Origin: Amblyomma americanum
Taxonomy: Eukaryota; Arthropoda; Arachnida; Ixodida; Ixodidae
Reading direction: 5' to 3'
NCBI RefSeq assembly: GCF_052857255.1
Contig: NC_135505.1
Coordinates: forward strand, 56,145,868 to 56,209,867
Length of the DNA stretch: 64,000 nt
In this document: positions 47,129 through 57,835 of the stretch, piece after piece
Numbering within the stretch: position 1 is the stretch's first letter
How the letters are laid out: each line of letters opens with the position of its first letter
Program-made: the position numbers and the translations under genes
The notes under the pieces: generated by a model
Databases searched by the model: none
What the model saw: only the letters and a program-made list of their open reading frames with translations
What the model was told of the DNA's origin: nothing

Positions 47129-47759
47129 ATCTACAGGACAACAACAGCAAAGCGAAGACACTCACAAATAAATGTGCATATAGACTCTTCGCAATTTCGC
47201 AGAGCAAAAAGTAAGAAGATCACAAATGAAATAGAAACAAAGAAAATAGAACAATCAATACAATGAATACAGAGGGTACAAAGCAGGACCATAAGCACAG
47301 GAATAAATATACACATTATAGTAATACAGGTGCGGTTTTTAAGAATGAATGCAGTGAAGGTGTCGAAATTCATGTTTAAATATTTTAAGCAGGTCAGTCC
47401 CGGATTTTTTATAGCTGTTTAATAGTGTTAGAAGTGTGAAGGACAATTTTTCTATTGCGTAGTTTTTTGTAGGATTGGTACGATCCACTGTTCTTTATGA
47501 CGGGTAGGGAACACACAGTGCTCATTTCCACTAATGGCAACTCATGCAGATATTCAAGATGGCATTTTAGTTCACGCTGGAATGCAAGTGCTAGCTTATA
47601 ATTGTAAAGATTGAATACTATTATGTTTGCTTTAAGGAAAAGACCTCGCGAGTGACGTTTGTATGGCAGTTTAAAAAGTATTCTGATAAAATTTTATAAA
47701 GTATAAAGATCTTTTGAAAATTTTTATATGTGGCTCTGACCCATGCCAGGAAAGAGTAA

Positions 47760-50156
47760 CTAAGATAAGAGTAAAACACTGACTTTTAAAGCAGTATCTT
47801 TACTTGATGCGAGAGATATGATCTGCAAGAGAATAGTGCCAACTGCTCGAGCTAACTTAGACAGAACAGCATCAATGTGACTATTCCACGGCATGCTCTG
47901 TGAAAATGTAACAGCCAGAATTTTAATATTACTTGTGAATTCCATTGGTGCACCACCATAAATTAAGGTTACATGAGAATTTAACTGCCTGGATTTAGGT
48001 CTAAATATTACAGCTGTTGTCTAATTAACATTTATGTTCAAATGGTTCACTATTGACCACGTTTTAAGCTTGGTAAGGCGAGAATTCGCATCAGTGTGTA
48101 AGATATGGCAATATGCAGCAGATAAAAATATACTAGCGTCGTCGGCATACAAAACGTATTTAGGCTTAGTAGCGAAGTTAGCAAGATCATTGATGTAAAT
48201 GTTAAAAAGAAGCAGACCAAGAATGCTGCCCTGATGAACACCTTAAACTATCGAATTTAAATCAGAACGTTAAGTTTCGATTTGAACGAACTGGTGTCGA
48301 AAACTTAGGTATGATTCTATAAGTTCAAGAAAATGTCCTCGGATTCCCCATATTTCCAGTTTCTTCAGCAAAGTGGAGTGATGAATACAATCGCATGATT
48401 TAGAAAAGTCGACATAAATGCCTACTATAAAGTTCTTTTTTTCAAATTCAGACCAAATAAATTCTTTTTGTTCCAGCAAAGCTAATTCTGTCGATTTTTT
48501 CTTCCTAAATCCGTACTGAGCCCCTGAAATAAGTTTGTGTAAATCAAAGAACGAGCAAAGCCGATAATAGATAAGCTTCTCCAAGCCTTTTGAAAATATG
48601 GATAAAACGAATATGGGTCGGTAATTATTCCTATCATTAGGATCACCCTTTTTGATGAGTATAGATACTTTAGCGATTATCATTCCTTTTGGAAAACTTG
48701 CACTCGTTAGGCAAAGGTTAAAAATATGGGATAAATATGGACATAAGACATCCAACACATATTTCACCAGACGTGTCTGAACTACTTGAGCGTCGCAACT
48801 TGAACTATTATTTAAAGAACGAAATAATGCTGAAACTTGATCCTCTGTTACGGGGCTTAGAAAAGCAGATGAATTGTTCCTAACGGGCATAAAATTGTGA
48901 AAATCTTCGAGCATACCATGATCAGAATAAAGAAGTAAATACTCATTAAAGCAATCTGCAAGGGCGCAGCCAAACACTTGACAGTCATTTGTTGACAACT
49001 TCCCGATTCTAGGTGAAAGTTTCGTGCGTTTAAAAACCGTGTTCTACTTTTTCCATACGATTTCACTATTCTTTAGGCAACTCTGGAATTCAGAGTAAAT
49101 GTATCTAGATCTGCTATTTTAACCTCCTTGTTTAATTTATTTCGGAACGCCTTAAATTGCTTTAAGGTATCGGGATCTTTTGTTTTAATAAAATGATGGT
49201 AAAGCATATTTTTATCGTTGATTTTTCGGCGAAGTTCTGGAGTTATCCAAGGCTTGTGGATTTTTTTACCCAGCTTAAAAGTTCTTACTGAAAAATGTCG
49301 CTTGTAAACCTGCAGGAACTGGTTCAAAAACATTTCGTACCCTTTATCGGTATTTTTTATATTCATTACCCATGTAAAATCTGACTTCAGTTGTTCAGTC
49401 CCGAAGCATTCTAAATTTGTCATAATAATAGACTGAAAAAAATGGGTGGTCGGCTTTTGCATCCTTCTAAATTCTGCTTCTTTACCATACCAAATATCGG
49501 AAGATGAAGGCTATTACACTCAACACTGATAATGGTAAACCACAAGATATAGCTCCCTCTGTGATGTCTGTATTATCAAAATTTGTCACAAAAAGGTCTA
49601 GCAGTGTTTTATTGTCTTTCCTAATTCGGGTCGGTAATGTTATTGCATTATCGCAACCGTTTGATGTAATAAGCATTTTCATGTTTCTTTGTTGGTTAGT
49701 GTTTGCTAACATATCTATATTAAAGTCTCCGGCTGACGTGAAAGAGTAACTGTTTGCAGGAACAAAACCGAGAAACTGGCCGTAAAATAACAAAAAGTTT
49801 CACACACTTCCATCGGGGGGTCGGTAACAAACAGAAAACACATGCTTATTTACACGAACTGATAATATTTAAAAATCTTCACATAGCCCACAAAAAGAAG
49901 GAAGCAGTTCACAGTTTACATTCGGCTTCATCAACAACTTGACTCCACCACCACGACGATTTTTCCGATTTAAGCAGAACGATTTATAACATGAGAACCG
50001 AAAGTTATCCTGATCATCTTCGCACCAAGTTTCAGTTAACATGACACCGCTGAACAAAAAAAAAAACAGGATAAGACAATCTATTTCTGCCTCCTTGTTG
50101 CAAAGTGAGCGAACATTTAAATGAATGCATTTTAGTTCATATTGGTGCCGGCTCAT
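47760..50156 (-). pseudogene. LINE ORF2: endonuclease and reverse transcriptase
   Basis: Begins around 50156 with an apurinic-type endonuclease: LNVRSLCNKEAEIDCLI, then VMLTETWCEDD (catalytic glutamate), and in a later frame SAGDFNIDMLA (about 49730). The final SDHLP-type box is degraded to CGLPLS. A linker (49462-49073) has KPWITPELRRKI. The RT part (48998 to about 48050) shows NNYRPIFVLSIFSKGLEKLI, GAQYGFRKKKSTELALL, YVDFSKSCDCIHH (motif A) and YADD at 48138-48149. Post-RT sequence reaches 47760 (PWNSHIDAVLSKLARAVGTI). At least four frame changes are needed to join the pieces, so it is not functional as it stands. Confidence 0.9.
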
Positions 50157-51242
50157 TGCAATTGCGTCTACAACCTCTGGAGAAGGTAATCATGAATAGC
50201 CATTTCAAACTCCGACAGCACATTTTAAACCTATTTGTTGGGCACATTAGAACAGGGTATGATGGAAGGTCACGCATATTGCGCACTACGATTGCCGACT
50301 GGCCATCTGCTTTGCGCATGAAGACCTTACCATTCATGTGCGAGACATACTGATATGCATTTTGTTTGTCCCAGTCCTTCGTCAGTCACAGCAGATGTCG
50401 ATTAACACCCTTCATATTTTCCATAATGGCAATGTTGCCCTTTTCTTCCCTCAGTTTATTCCCTTTTTTGAGCCATTCATCTCTGACAGCTTGCCTGGCG
50501 TATCTAACTAATATTCCTGGGATCTTATCGGGCTTTGCAGGTAGCCGGTGAATTGCATCGACGCCTGCGTTCGAAAGCCTTGAATCACCTATCGTATCCG
50601 CCACAGCGTTTTGGTTTATCTAGCAGATTTTCAGGTTCAGTGGACTGAATTCCATGGAATTCAAGGTTCAGCTTCAAGCTCCTCTATTCAAGATCATTGA
50701 CTTCATTTCGAAACGTTTCATTTTCTTCTTTTTTTCTGGATCTTACTCTCCAAAATTTTCAGTCTCTTTTCAATATCCTTTGTGTCTTTTTCCTCGGTAG
50801 TTAGCCTTTCTAGCACTTCGTCATACTTTTCTGACATTAGCTCTACAGCTGTTTCTGTGCTAGCTAAAGTCTCTTTAAGCAGAATCAGCTCGTCTAATTT
50901 CTCATTTATAGTAACAAGTAAGGCTTTAGTGTCAGCTATCTCGTCAACTGCCAGCTTTTCATCTTGATTGTCTCCTTTTTTGCATGTGGGACAAGCCCAT
51001 TTCTGTTTGGCTAACTTCGATTTATTTTTGTACTGCTTTATGGTCAGCCCAGCACAGGTTCCGAGATGGTAAAATTGGTTGCATACAATACATGCGACAG
51101 AAATTTCTTCGGGGCAAAAACTTGTTATTGCATGAGGAACAAAACTCTGTCGACATCCTGCGTTACAGACACTAGTTTCAAGCAAAACAAAAAGAAAACG
51201 ATAGCAGGATACTAGGGCGGCGGTAGTGGCAGCAAGCAGCAC
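50137..51242 (-). pseudogene. LINE ORF1 with PHD-like finger and coiled coil
   Basis: From 51242, after a hydrophobic lead, a zinc finger of PHD pattern is visible: CNAGC, then ACIVCNQFYHLGTC, then WACPTC, spanning about residues 26-88. A long heptad-like segment follows (KALLVTINEKLDELILLKET through KRLKILESKI), a probable coiled coil for multimerisation. After a frameshift the C-terminal part continues at 50604-50386 (IHRLPAKPDKIPGILVRYAR, DEWLKKGNKLREE) and 50337-50250 (MNGKVFMRKADGQ). ORF1 proteins of this kind bind the element's RNA. The start Met is uncertain since the first 20 residues look non-globular. Confidence 0.8.
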
Positions 51243-51260
51243 AAATTAAAAAAAAAAGCA

Positions 51261-51864
51261 ATCACAAGGAACGACACCAAGCTGCGAAGAAGCAGAGCAG
51301 CGTGCAAGAGGTAGTCTTGCGTGCTGCCGCTGCCGCCGAGTGCTGGGAGATCCGAGCAGCCCGTCTTCTTTCTTGAAAGGTGGTCGCTTGTCGCGCCGTG
51401 GATGGTTACAGGCAGTTCGCAGATCCGGGTAGTTCTGCCGCACTTGCGCAGTCGGGTTCCTTCGTCAGCTTCAGCATGCGCAACCAGCTGCGGTGGAGGT
51501 GAAACAAGCGATACTGGTGCCCAGTTCTGTCAAAAGGTTGTGGGTGCCTGGCTACTGGAGGAATCAAGTATAGGTGCTGGGAAGGCGACCGTGTGTTGTC
51601 TGGTAAGGTTTTCTTTGGGCTGCTGGAACGCTGTCAGCGGGTGTTGGGATTTGAATATCTTGCTGTGCTGAACACCGCAGCCCCTCGATGGGAACTGCTG
51701 GTCCCTCCTGTAGCTGGCAGCTTGCGATCAGCTGTACCCTGCCGTGCGGCGTCCTTGACGGTCGCTGCCTTTCTTAACACACCAGTGGCAGCTCTGTCCG
51801 GGGGCAACCCTAATGATAACGCATGCTCTGTGACAAGAAAAGCTTTGATAGTATATGGATTTTT
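51261..51864 (-). other. Probable 5' untranslated region of the LINE
   Basis: GC-rich sequence without a recognised gene, between ORF1 and an inverted repeat. Assigned to the LINE by position only. Confidence 0.35.
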
Positions 51865-51865
51865 T

Positions 51866-51985
51866 TCTCTCGCTCTCATAGAGCTTCTTACTATTAACTA
51901 GAGGGAAAGCTGGCGCCGCTGCACCTAAGCCACCATGGACGCTGAAAGCATCATGGGGCGATGAGCTACTTGGTGCTGCTGTCAC
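51866..51985 (+). repeat. Inverted repeat pair, left member
   Basis: About 120 bp matching the reverse complement of 53461-53590. A core of 33 bp (51885-51917, with TTACTATTAACTAGAGGGAA) is identical in both. Then come AAGCCACCATGG and AAGCATCATGGGGCG with differences and a 40-bp length difference. The element family is unknown to me. Confidence 0.8.
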
Positions 51986-52289
51986 AAAATTCGGCGCATG
52001 TTCGAAACAAACCGGCGCTGCGCCTACGCAATCGCGCCCGCGCGCGGTAAAGTAAAACAAAAAAAAAACAGCGGGGAAGAACCCCCGGGAGCACACGGTG
52101 CTTCTCACTCAGCTCGCCGTCGGGGCGCCAAAGTAAACACAGACACGCGCGGCGTTAATTCTCGAATGTTGAAGAAGTTCTTGCTTGCTGTCAATGGAAA
52201 GGGGGTTACCTTTCGCGCTAAAGGATACCTCCCCCCCTCCCCCCCCTGGTTCCGGCACCGATGACTTAGCGTGCCGCGAATGACCTAGA
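51986..52289. other. Unrecognised sequence inside the inverted pair
   Basis: GC-rich, with an A9 run near 52060 and a C-rich patch at 52230-52248. No gene recognised. Confidence 0.5.
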
Positions 52290-52970
52290 TTGTTCTGGAA
52301 GGTGGTTTCCGCGCTCGACCAATGGGGTCGCGCGCCCGGCGCAAGAAGGAGGAGTTTGTGCGGTTAAAGCTGCGTGTATGTGGGCGCCTGCCTTGTCGCG
52401 AAGAACAAACAGACGCGGTCCGCGCCTATAAATGAGGGGCTGCAACCGCCGTCTGTTAACCCGAGCCGCCGTTTAAGCTTCCGAGAAGCGCGCCCGCTCG
52501 ACTTCCGGGAGAACACCACTCGCCCAGCCACGGACCAGCGAGGCAACGTGCGCCAGTCTGCGGATCGGCCCCGTCGTACTCCTCAGGTCGTGGGACTCTC
52601 GCTGTGCCCGGTGATCAAATTGTGCTTTCATTATTTGTCTCTCTCTGTGTAAGTGCACTTTAGGTGCAGAGATTTTGCTGAATTATATCTCCCTCGTTTG
52701 TGACTTTGCATGAGTTGCATTATATTTGTGGATCACTTTGTATGTGCTCGTACTGGTGGTTGTGAAATCCTCTGTATCGTCTCTTTGCTTTATAAACTTT
52801 GTTTTGTTTTGTGAACCTTTGGCTCCGACCCATTCTCTGGCTTGCGACCGGCGAAAGCTGGGCACCAAACGACCAACCCCCTTGTCACTTGGTAGCTGGT
52901 CTCTGGCTGAGCTCGCCACGCTGAGTCGAGGGCATGTCCTTTGTGACCGAGACCGCTACCCCCACACGGT
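52290..52970 (+). repeat. Solo-LTR-like sequence with CCAAT and TATA boxes
   Basis: Begins TGTTCTGGAAGG (about 52290), with ACCAATGGGG at 52318, CTATAAATG at 52426-52434 and a GC-rich leader. A T-rich region ends in CTTTATAAACTTTG, and a possible CA end lies near 52968. The order of promoter boxes and the TG start are those of an LTR. No second copy or coding interior is in the window, and no clear target duplication was found. A host promoter with a 5' untranslated exon is the alternative: CTGTGTAAGTGC near 52645 could be a splice donor. Confidence 0.4.
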
Positions 52971-53460
52971 CTAATGGTGTCTGGGAGCGCAAGCAAAAGT
53001 ACGCGAAGTGGTCACAGCGGCGCAGCCGATTTTTTACAGGACAAGAGAGTAGCGTAACTGAGATGTACCGTTCCGACCACGGCGCCAACTTTGGCGCAAA
53101 CTTAGTGCGCAAATCCATAGTAGCTAAAACGCAACAGCACACGACGCCAATAAAAGGTTTTCGGTTTCCGAAGTGCCTTTAAAACCTCTTAAAGTGTTAA
53201 AGCGACATTTTCTCTACAAACATATTTCGTTTTAAAAGTGTGCCTGTTAAGCACGAAATATTGTTTTTTGTGGTCTGCATTATTTGGCCAATAGGAGAGC
53301 AAGCCAGCCGTTATTTTGGGCAAACTTTATATTTACATACTTTTCTGCTCATTTGTTGCAATTTAAAGACCGGATATTGAATGTTAGGACATTCTTGATT
53401 ATCGAACGATGTTTGTTTTTTCATTATTTTTGGCCAGACGTTGTCTGTCTGCAGTCGGTA

Positions 53461-53590
53461 GCACTCCGCCCCATGATGCTTAGAGCGCCCATGGTGGCTC
53501 AGGTGGTCTCGAGCAAGCTCCATGCAAACTCCCCTAGGCGGGCGCCAGCTTTCCCTCTAGTTAATAGTAAGAAACTATGCTCTCCCTATA
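53461..53590 (-). repeat. Inverted repeat pair, right member
   Basis: Partner of 51866-51985; the 33-bp identical core is at 53541-53573. It contains about 40 bp (CCGCCTAGGGGAGTTTGCAT on its strand and on) missing from the left member. Confidence 0.8.
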
Positions 53591-53665
53591 ACGTGGCCTA
53601 ATCGGTAGCACGTCCGGTTTTTGAGCCAGGAGAGACCGAGGTGCTGAACCCATTCTGTGTTACAT
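53590..53665 (+). repeat. tRNA-like sequence, decayed
   Basis: GTGGCCTAATCGGTAGCACG fits an A box and GAGGTGCTGAACCCA a degenerate B box, with an anticodon-like loop (CGGTTTTTGAGCC) between. Too degraded for a functional tRNA; it may be another SINE head. Confidence 0.35.
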
Positions 53666-54031
53666 ACGCAGGTGCATTGTGCCACGTGCGTTTCATTCGA
53701 AGTTGATGGAAGGCTTTTGCCCAGCCTTGAGGGAGACAAAATATTCCGGGCAAATATTATTTCAGATTGAATCTGTGAACATGTTGCCGGTAGACTTGAT
53801 CGATCTTCTAAGGTAAGTGAGGCGCGTGTTTGCCCTTTTCGTGGCGTTAACACTCTCATCCACGCCGTACGCGGCCACATACGCGACTACATCATCATAA
53901 TGGCATTGACGTAGTGCTTTTGAAGCGGTCACCTCGGAAGGTTCTACGAAGGCTCTAGGAAGACAATAGTGAATACACGGTCCCAACACCACGTAACTTT
54001 GGTGCCACAGCAAAAAACTGCAGCTTCTGCA

Positions 54032-54202
54032 ATGGCCTGCGTCTTTGTGTTGCTGTTCATCGTAGGACTCTCGGCGAGTGCTTCCCCCGAAGAAGAGTAT
54101 TTTCGGTGGTGCGGAGGCAAGCTAAGTGCGTTCAATTCAGTATATTTGTTTAACAAAGCAGCCAAAAGGCTAAATCTCAGTTTAAGCAGGACCTGGTTGT
54201 AA
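54032..54202 (+). CDS. Candidate secreted small peptide or first exon, hypothetical
   Basis: An ATG at 54032 in a fair start context (GCAATGG) opens a textbook signal peptide: MACVFVLLFIVGLSASAS, with cleavage predicted after SAS or SASP. Then come EEEYFRWCGGKLSAFNSVYL and a basic NKAAKR. I start here rather than at 53969 because the upstream residues are not hydrophobic and would bury the signal. The frame stops at 54202 after 56 residues; a splice donor such as CAGTATAT at about 54138 is possible. CGxxL is reminiscent of an insulin-type B chain, but the second cysteine is absent in this frame, so no family is assigned. Could be a real host first exon or chance. Confidence 0.35.
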   Translation: MACVFVLLFIVGLSASASPEEEYFRWCGGKLSAFNSVYLFNKAAKRLNLSLSRTWL

Positions 54203-55043
54203 TACATGTGACGCGGGGTTTATACAAAGGTAGTTTAGTTTTGTTCAAGAAAAAGGGCTCTTAACGAAACTATGAAAGCGGCCGAGGGGAGGCAGCAGAT
54301 GGTTAATTTAAAAGATTAGGCTCGTGTAATGACGGCCATGCCTGTCGTAGAAGCAGTGCTGTTAGGACAGTTATAAAAGGTTGACCCAGCCATGCGTTTT
54401 CGTGTGCACTTTACTCGGATAATGATGACGCCTATTGAACGTCGTGTGAGGGACTGCGCGGAACTGATATCACAAAGTTCTCCTTTTTAGCACTTTAATC
54501 TTGAGGACGACATTCTTAGACCAGACACAGTACTTTAACAATCAAAGCACGGAAGTGGTCATAAGTGTCCTTCGTAATATATATACTTGTTTTAAGCCCC
54601 AGCAAGCTATTATCTAAGCTCCTACCGCTTATGAACCCGTAGCGGAGTTCTCACAGAAGCATATTAGATTATATACATGTATGCAGGTTTAAATTCCTTG
54701 CTTGCTTGTCAGCCTGTATGTAATCGAAGTTATCGTAATCGGTTTGAAGGATTTTATGTTGGTCCTGTCTCGTTTTTTCTTATAGATCAAATGCATTCTA
54801 CTCTGTCGTCAGCAGTTCGGAATTTGGTTATTTGATATGACTGTCGCGAATGCTTTTAACAACGTTTGCGTGCTGCTTGGGCCAAGTTCAAGAATTATCT
54901 TGAGTGGAATTTAGCCTTCCTCTGTAGGTGTGTGTTAGAAATATTTGCCTCCGCTTTTTTCCAGCGAAGATTTTGATTTCTAAACTTCTTTCCATTACGC
55001 TGTTGTGTGCAGCGTCTTCATTAAGGTAGATTGCCCTATCTTT
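54203..55043. other. Intergenic, nothing recognised
   Basis: AT-rich. If the 54.03-kb peptide is a first exon, this would be its intron; no acceptor and exon pair stands out. Confidence 0.45.
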
Positions 55044-55044
55044 G

Positions 55045-55092
55045 GTCCGGAATGGCTCAGGTATAATTGATGTAATGCATTTCATAACGTCG
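55045..55092 (-). repeat. 48-bp repeat shared with 46.69 kb
   Basis: See the 46.69-kb copy. Here the minus-strand frame is open from 55163 to 54888 and reads MASLGSVQTVHVIPDADCNC before the shared peptide, so the coding ancestor may be longer on this side. Confidence 0.6.
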
Positions 55093-55724
55093 CCCTCCTG
55101 TAAACAGTTGCAGTCAGCATCTGGAATAACATGGACAGTTTGAACGCTGCCCAATGAGGCCACTGCGAGTCTCAGACTGACGAAAGCGGTACCAGCCCAA
55201 TTTATGTTTCCTTGCGAAAGGAAGAATTCTGGGCGCTCAGTATTCTTCTGGGTGGCAGGACTAATGTTGAGATGCCCTATCTTAGATTTAAAGACATGGC
55301 ACTTACCACGCCCACTCTTAGAAGCGAGCAGCTGGCCGACTGAAGTGAGCTTTTAAAATAAATTCGGATAAGAGTTTTTGTTGTGGCATTCGAGTTGCAG
55401 ACAGGACAATTTCCTATGCGCATAGTGGAGCAATCAAAGTATATAAAATATCTCCTTTTGACAGAACATGTAACATTTGCTGGTGTGCAATTCTCACCGG
55501 GGAACGAAGGCTGTCAAAAGAACCCAGAATTCATAGTTGCGGCAGTGGCAGTGAGTATAGAATAATGGATATTTGGTGCCAAGTTATCATAAAAGGCATA
55601 CACCATATAAAATCGACTAACTTAACTTTTTTGAAATGAACAACAAAACGAGCATGCCTAAAACGTTCATTACAGCTAGGAACCTTGCCAACGACAAAGT
55701 TCGCAGACGCGATAAAAATCTGGT
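55093..55724. other. Intergenic, nothing recognised
   Basis: No gene recognised; ends at the SINE target duplication. Confidence 0.5.
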
Positions 55725-55739
55725 AATTAATTTCAGATA
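55725..55739 (+). repeat. Target site duplication, left copy
   Basis: AATTAATTTCAGATA, identical to 55969-55983. Confidence 0.9.
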
Positions 55740-55968
55740 GCCGCCGCGGTGGCTGAGTGGTTACGGAGCTCGGCTGCCGGCCCGAAGGACGCGGGTTCGA
55801 TCCCGGCCGCGGCAGTCGAATTTCTATGGAGGCGAAATTCTAGAGGCCCGCGTACTGCGCGATGTTAGTGCACGTTACAGAACCCCAGGGGGTCGAAATT
55901 TCCGCAGCCCTTCACTATGGCGTCTCTCATAACCTGAGTCGCTTTGGGACGTTAAACCCCCATACACG
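55740..55968 (+). repeat. Ruka-type SINE, full length
   Basis: 229 bp between exact 15-bp direct repeats. The tRNA-like head starts GCCGCCGCGGTGGCTGAGTG (A box), with the B box ACGCGGGTTCGATCCCGG ending near 55810. The body then has TCTATGGAGGCGAAATTCTA and GTTAGTGCACGTTACAG, and the tail GAGTCGCTTTGGGACGTTAA and ACCCCCATACACG. It shows the family's full extent and is the reference for the other copies. It lacks a long A-tail. In its body GAATTTC and GAAATTC form a small hairpin. Confidence 0.95.
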
Positions 55969-55983
55969 AATTAATTTCAGATA
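55969..55983 (+). repeat. Target site duplication, right copy
   Basis: Same 15 bases as 55725-55739. Confidence 0.9.
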
Positions 55984-56103
55984 TCGGGTGTTAAAGTTGC
56001 TTCACTCCTGAAGCCTTACCAGCGTACAGTAGAGCCTGCTAATAACGGACTCAGTGATAACGAAGGCTCGCTTACTACGAGAGAGAGTGGTGCTACCTTC
56101 ATA

Positions 56104-57043
56104 TTATGTAATGATGCAATGACACTACATGTCAGAAAGACGCTTGCCGCAATACTCCTACGTAGGCAATGATGATGTGCCTTAAACTCGCCTACCAGGC
56201 GAAGAGCACGTGCTTCCCGCCGGCGCGGGCTGCGAAGAGCTTCCTGAAGCTCCCATGACCTTAAGTAATGATGAAATGACACTACGTGTCAGAAAAATGC
56301 TTGCCGCAATACTCCTACGTAGGCAATAATGATGTGCCTTAAGCTCGCCTACCAGGCGAAGAGCACGTGCTTCCCGCCGGCGCGGACTGCGAAGAGCTTC
56401 CTGAAGCTCCCATGACCTTAAGTAATGATGCAATGACACTACGTGTCAGAAAAACGCTTGCCGCAATACTCCTACGTAGGCAATAATGATGTGCATTAAG
56501 CTCGCCTACCAGGCGAAGAGCACGTGCTTCCCGCCGGCGCGGACTGCGAAGAGCTTCCTGAAGCTCCCATGACCTTAAGTAATGATGCAATGACACTACG
56601 TGTCAGAAAAACGCTTGCCGCAATACTCCTACGTAGGCAATAATGATGTGCATTAAGCTCGCCTACCAGGCGAAGAGCACGTGCTTCCCGCCGGCGCGGA
56701 CTGCGAAGAGCTTCCTGAAGCTCCCATGACCTTAAGTAATGATGCAATGACACTACGTGTCAGAAAAACGCTTGCCGCAATACTCCTACGTAGGCAATAA
56801 TGATGTCCCTTAAGCTCGCCTACCAGGCGAAGAGCATGTGCTTCCCGCCGGCGCGGTCTGCGAAGAGCTTCCTGCAGCTCCCATGACCTTAAGTAATGAT
56901 GCAATGACACTACGTGTCAGAAAAACGCTTGCCGCAATACTCCTACGTAGGCAATAATGATGTCCCTTAAGCTCGCCTACCAGGCGAAGAGCATGTGCTT
57001 CCCGCCGGCGCGGTCTGCGAAGAGCTTCCTGCAGCTCCCATGA
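56104..57043 (+). repeat. 157-bp tandem repeat (minisatellite), six units
   Basis: CCATGACCTTAAGTAATGAT recurs at exact 157-bp steps (CATG at 56254, 56411, 56568, 56725, 56882, and a truncated last at 57039). Units are over 90 percent alike; the first is the most different. Each contains several short palindromes (CCTACGTAGG, ACACTACGTGT, GCACGTGC) and the imperfect inverted pair CTCGCCTACCAGGCGAAGAG. Open minus-strand frames of 85 codons recur in every unit, but 157 is not a multiple of three, so they are by-products. Ends at a C/T run (57044-57070). Confidence 0.9.
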
Positions 57044-57582
57044 CCCTCCCCCCCTTCCCCCCTTTTTTTCCTTCGCTCTGTCTGGAAATAGTGCGGCGAA
57101 AAAAGCCATGAAAAAGCAAAAAGGCTGCACTGTTTTGCATTTAACCACAAGACAGGCGACCGCAGACGGATGTAATATAAATCGCGTGTACGTGAGTACC
57201 TGCAGCAGAAGGGTATCGTGGAAGCAGCGGCGCAGTGGGCGCTTCTCAAAAAAGGGAGACTGCTGGAAAAGTACATGGGTGCAGAGTGAAATCACGTCTG
57301 TGCTGATTTGGGAGCCATCAATGCATTCGTTTCTACATGGTCGGCAGTTTTCTTAGGTTCGGCAAAGTTTAGGCTTTGCATTACCGTCGTTCTGCTGGCA
57401 CTTTTTCAGAAATTTTTGTATGAAAAAAAAGACCCAGACTTCGCTTTCGTCGTGCCCAGTGGTCGCTTTCCCTCAACACCATACTCTAAACGCCGAAAAG
57501 ATTAGTGGTTCAAGAAAACGCTCGAGAAAAACCTTAGTGTTCAACATCCCTTGCTGAAGTGGTCTGCTGAGGAGACGTTTGA
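57044..57582. other. Intergenic, nothing recognised
   Basis: Begins with a C/T-rich run. The rest holds no gene I can support. Confidence 0.5.
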
Positions 57583-57701
<119 letters not shown>

Positions 57702-57835
57702 TAATAGTCATGTTTATTTTAGAAGATGAATACAGAGGAGCGAAAATAGGTGGCTGGAGAAAAAGCTGCTCTATGGGCAGCTTGACGGCGCTCCAGCCAC
57801 TTTTACATCACGAACAAAGGCGAGGCATACAGTGC
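57702..57835 (-). mobile_element. 5'-truncated LINE tail with nested stem-loop, copy B
   Basis: Minus-strand end of a LINE related to the 47-51 kb element: both have TGTTTATTT next to the ATT repeat and the same nested hairpin. Here the outer stem is GTGGCTGGAG (57750-57759) with CTCCAGCCAC (57791-57800), 10 perfect pairs. The inner stem is AGCTGC (57764-57769) with GCAGCT (57777-57782). Coding sequence is absent. Confidence 0.65.

Larger units (their letters stand above)
47032..51260 (-). mobile_element. Near full-length LINE with ORF1 and ORF2, inactive
   Basis: Reading right to left: an ORF1 with a PHD-like finger (51242 to about 50140), an ORF2 with endonuclease and reverse transcriptase (50156 to about 47760), a 3' untranslated region of about 700 bp with a nested stem-loop, and an ATT-repeat end at 47032-47046 (AATAATAAT on the plus strand). 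No RNase H domain. The architecture fits the CR1/Jockey side of the LINE tree (inference). The GC-rich 51.26-51.86 kb stretch may be its 5' untranslated region. Frameshifts and stops inactivate it. Confidence 0.85.

Noticed and set aside
54032..54202. Naming the secreted peptide an insulin-like peptide
   Set aside because: Only CGxxL matches; the second B-chain cysteine and any A chain are missing in the readable frame.
56016..57295. Repeated 85-codon minus-strand frames in the 157-bp array
   Set aside because: The period is not a multiple of three, so each frame ends in the next unit; they recur only because the DNA repeats.
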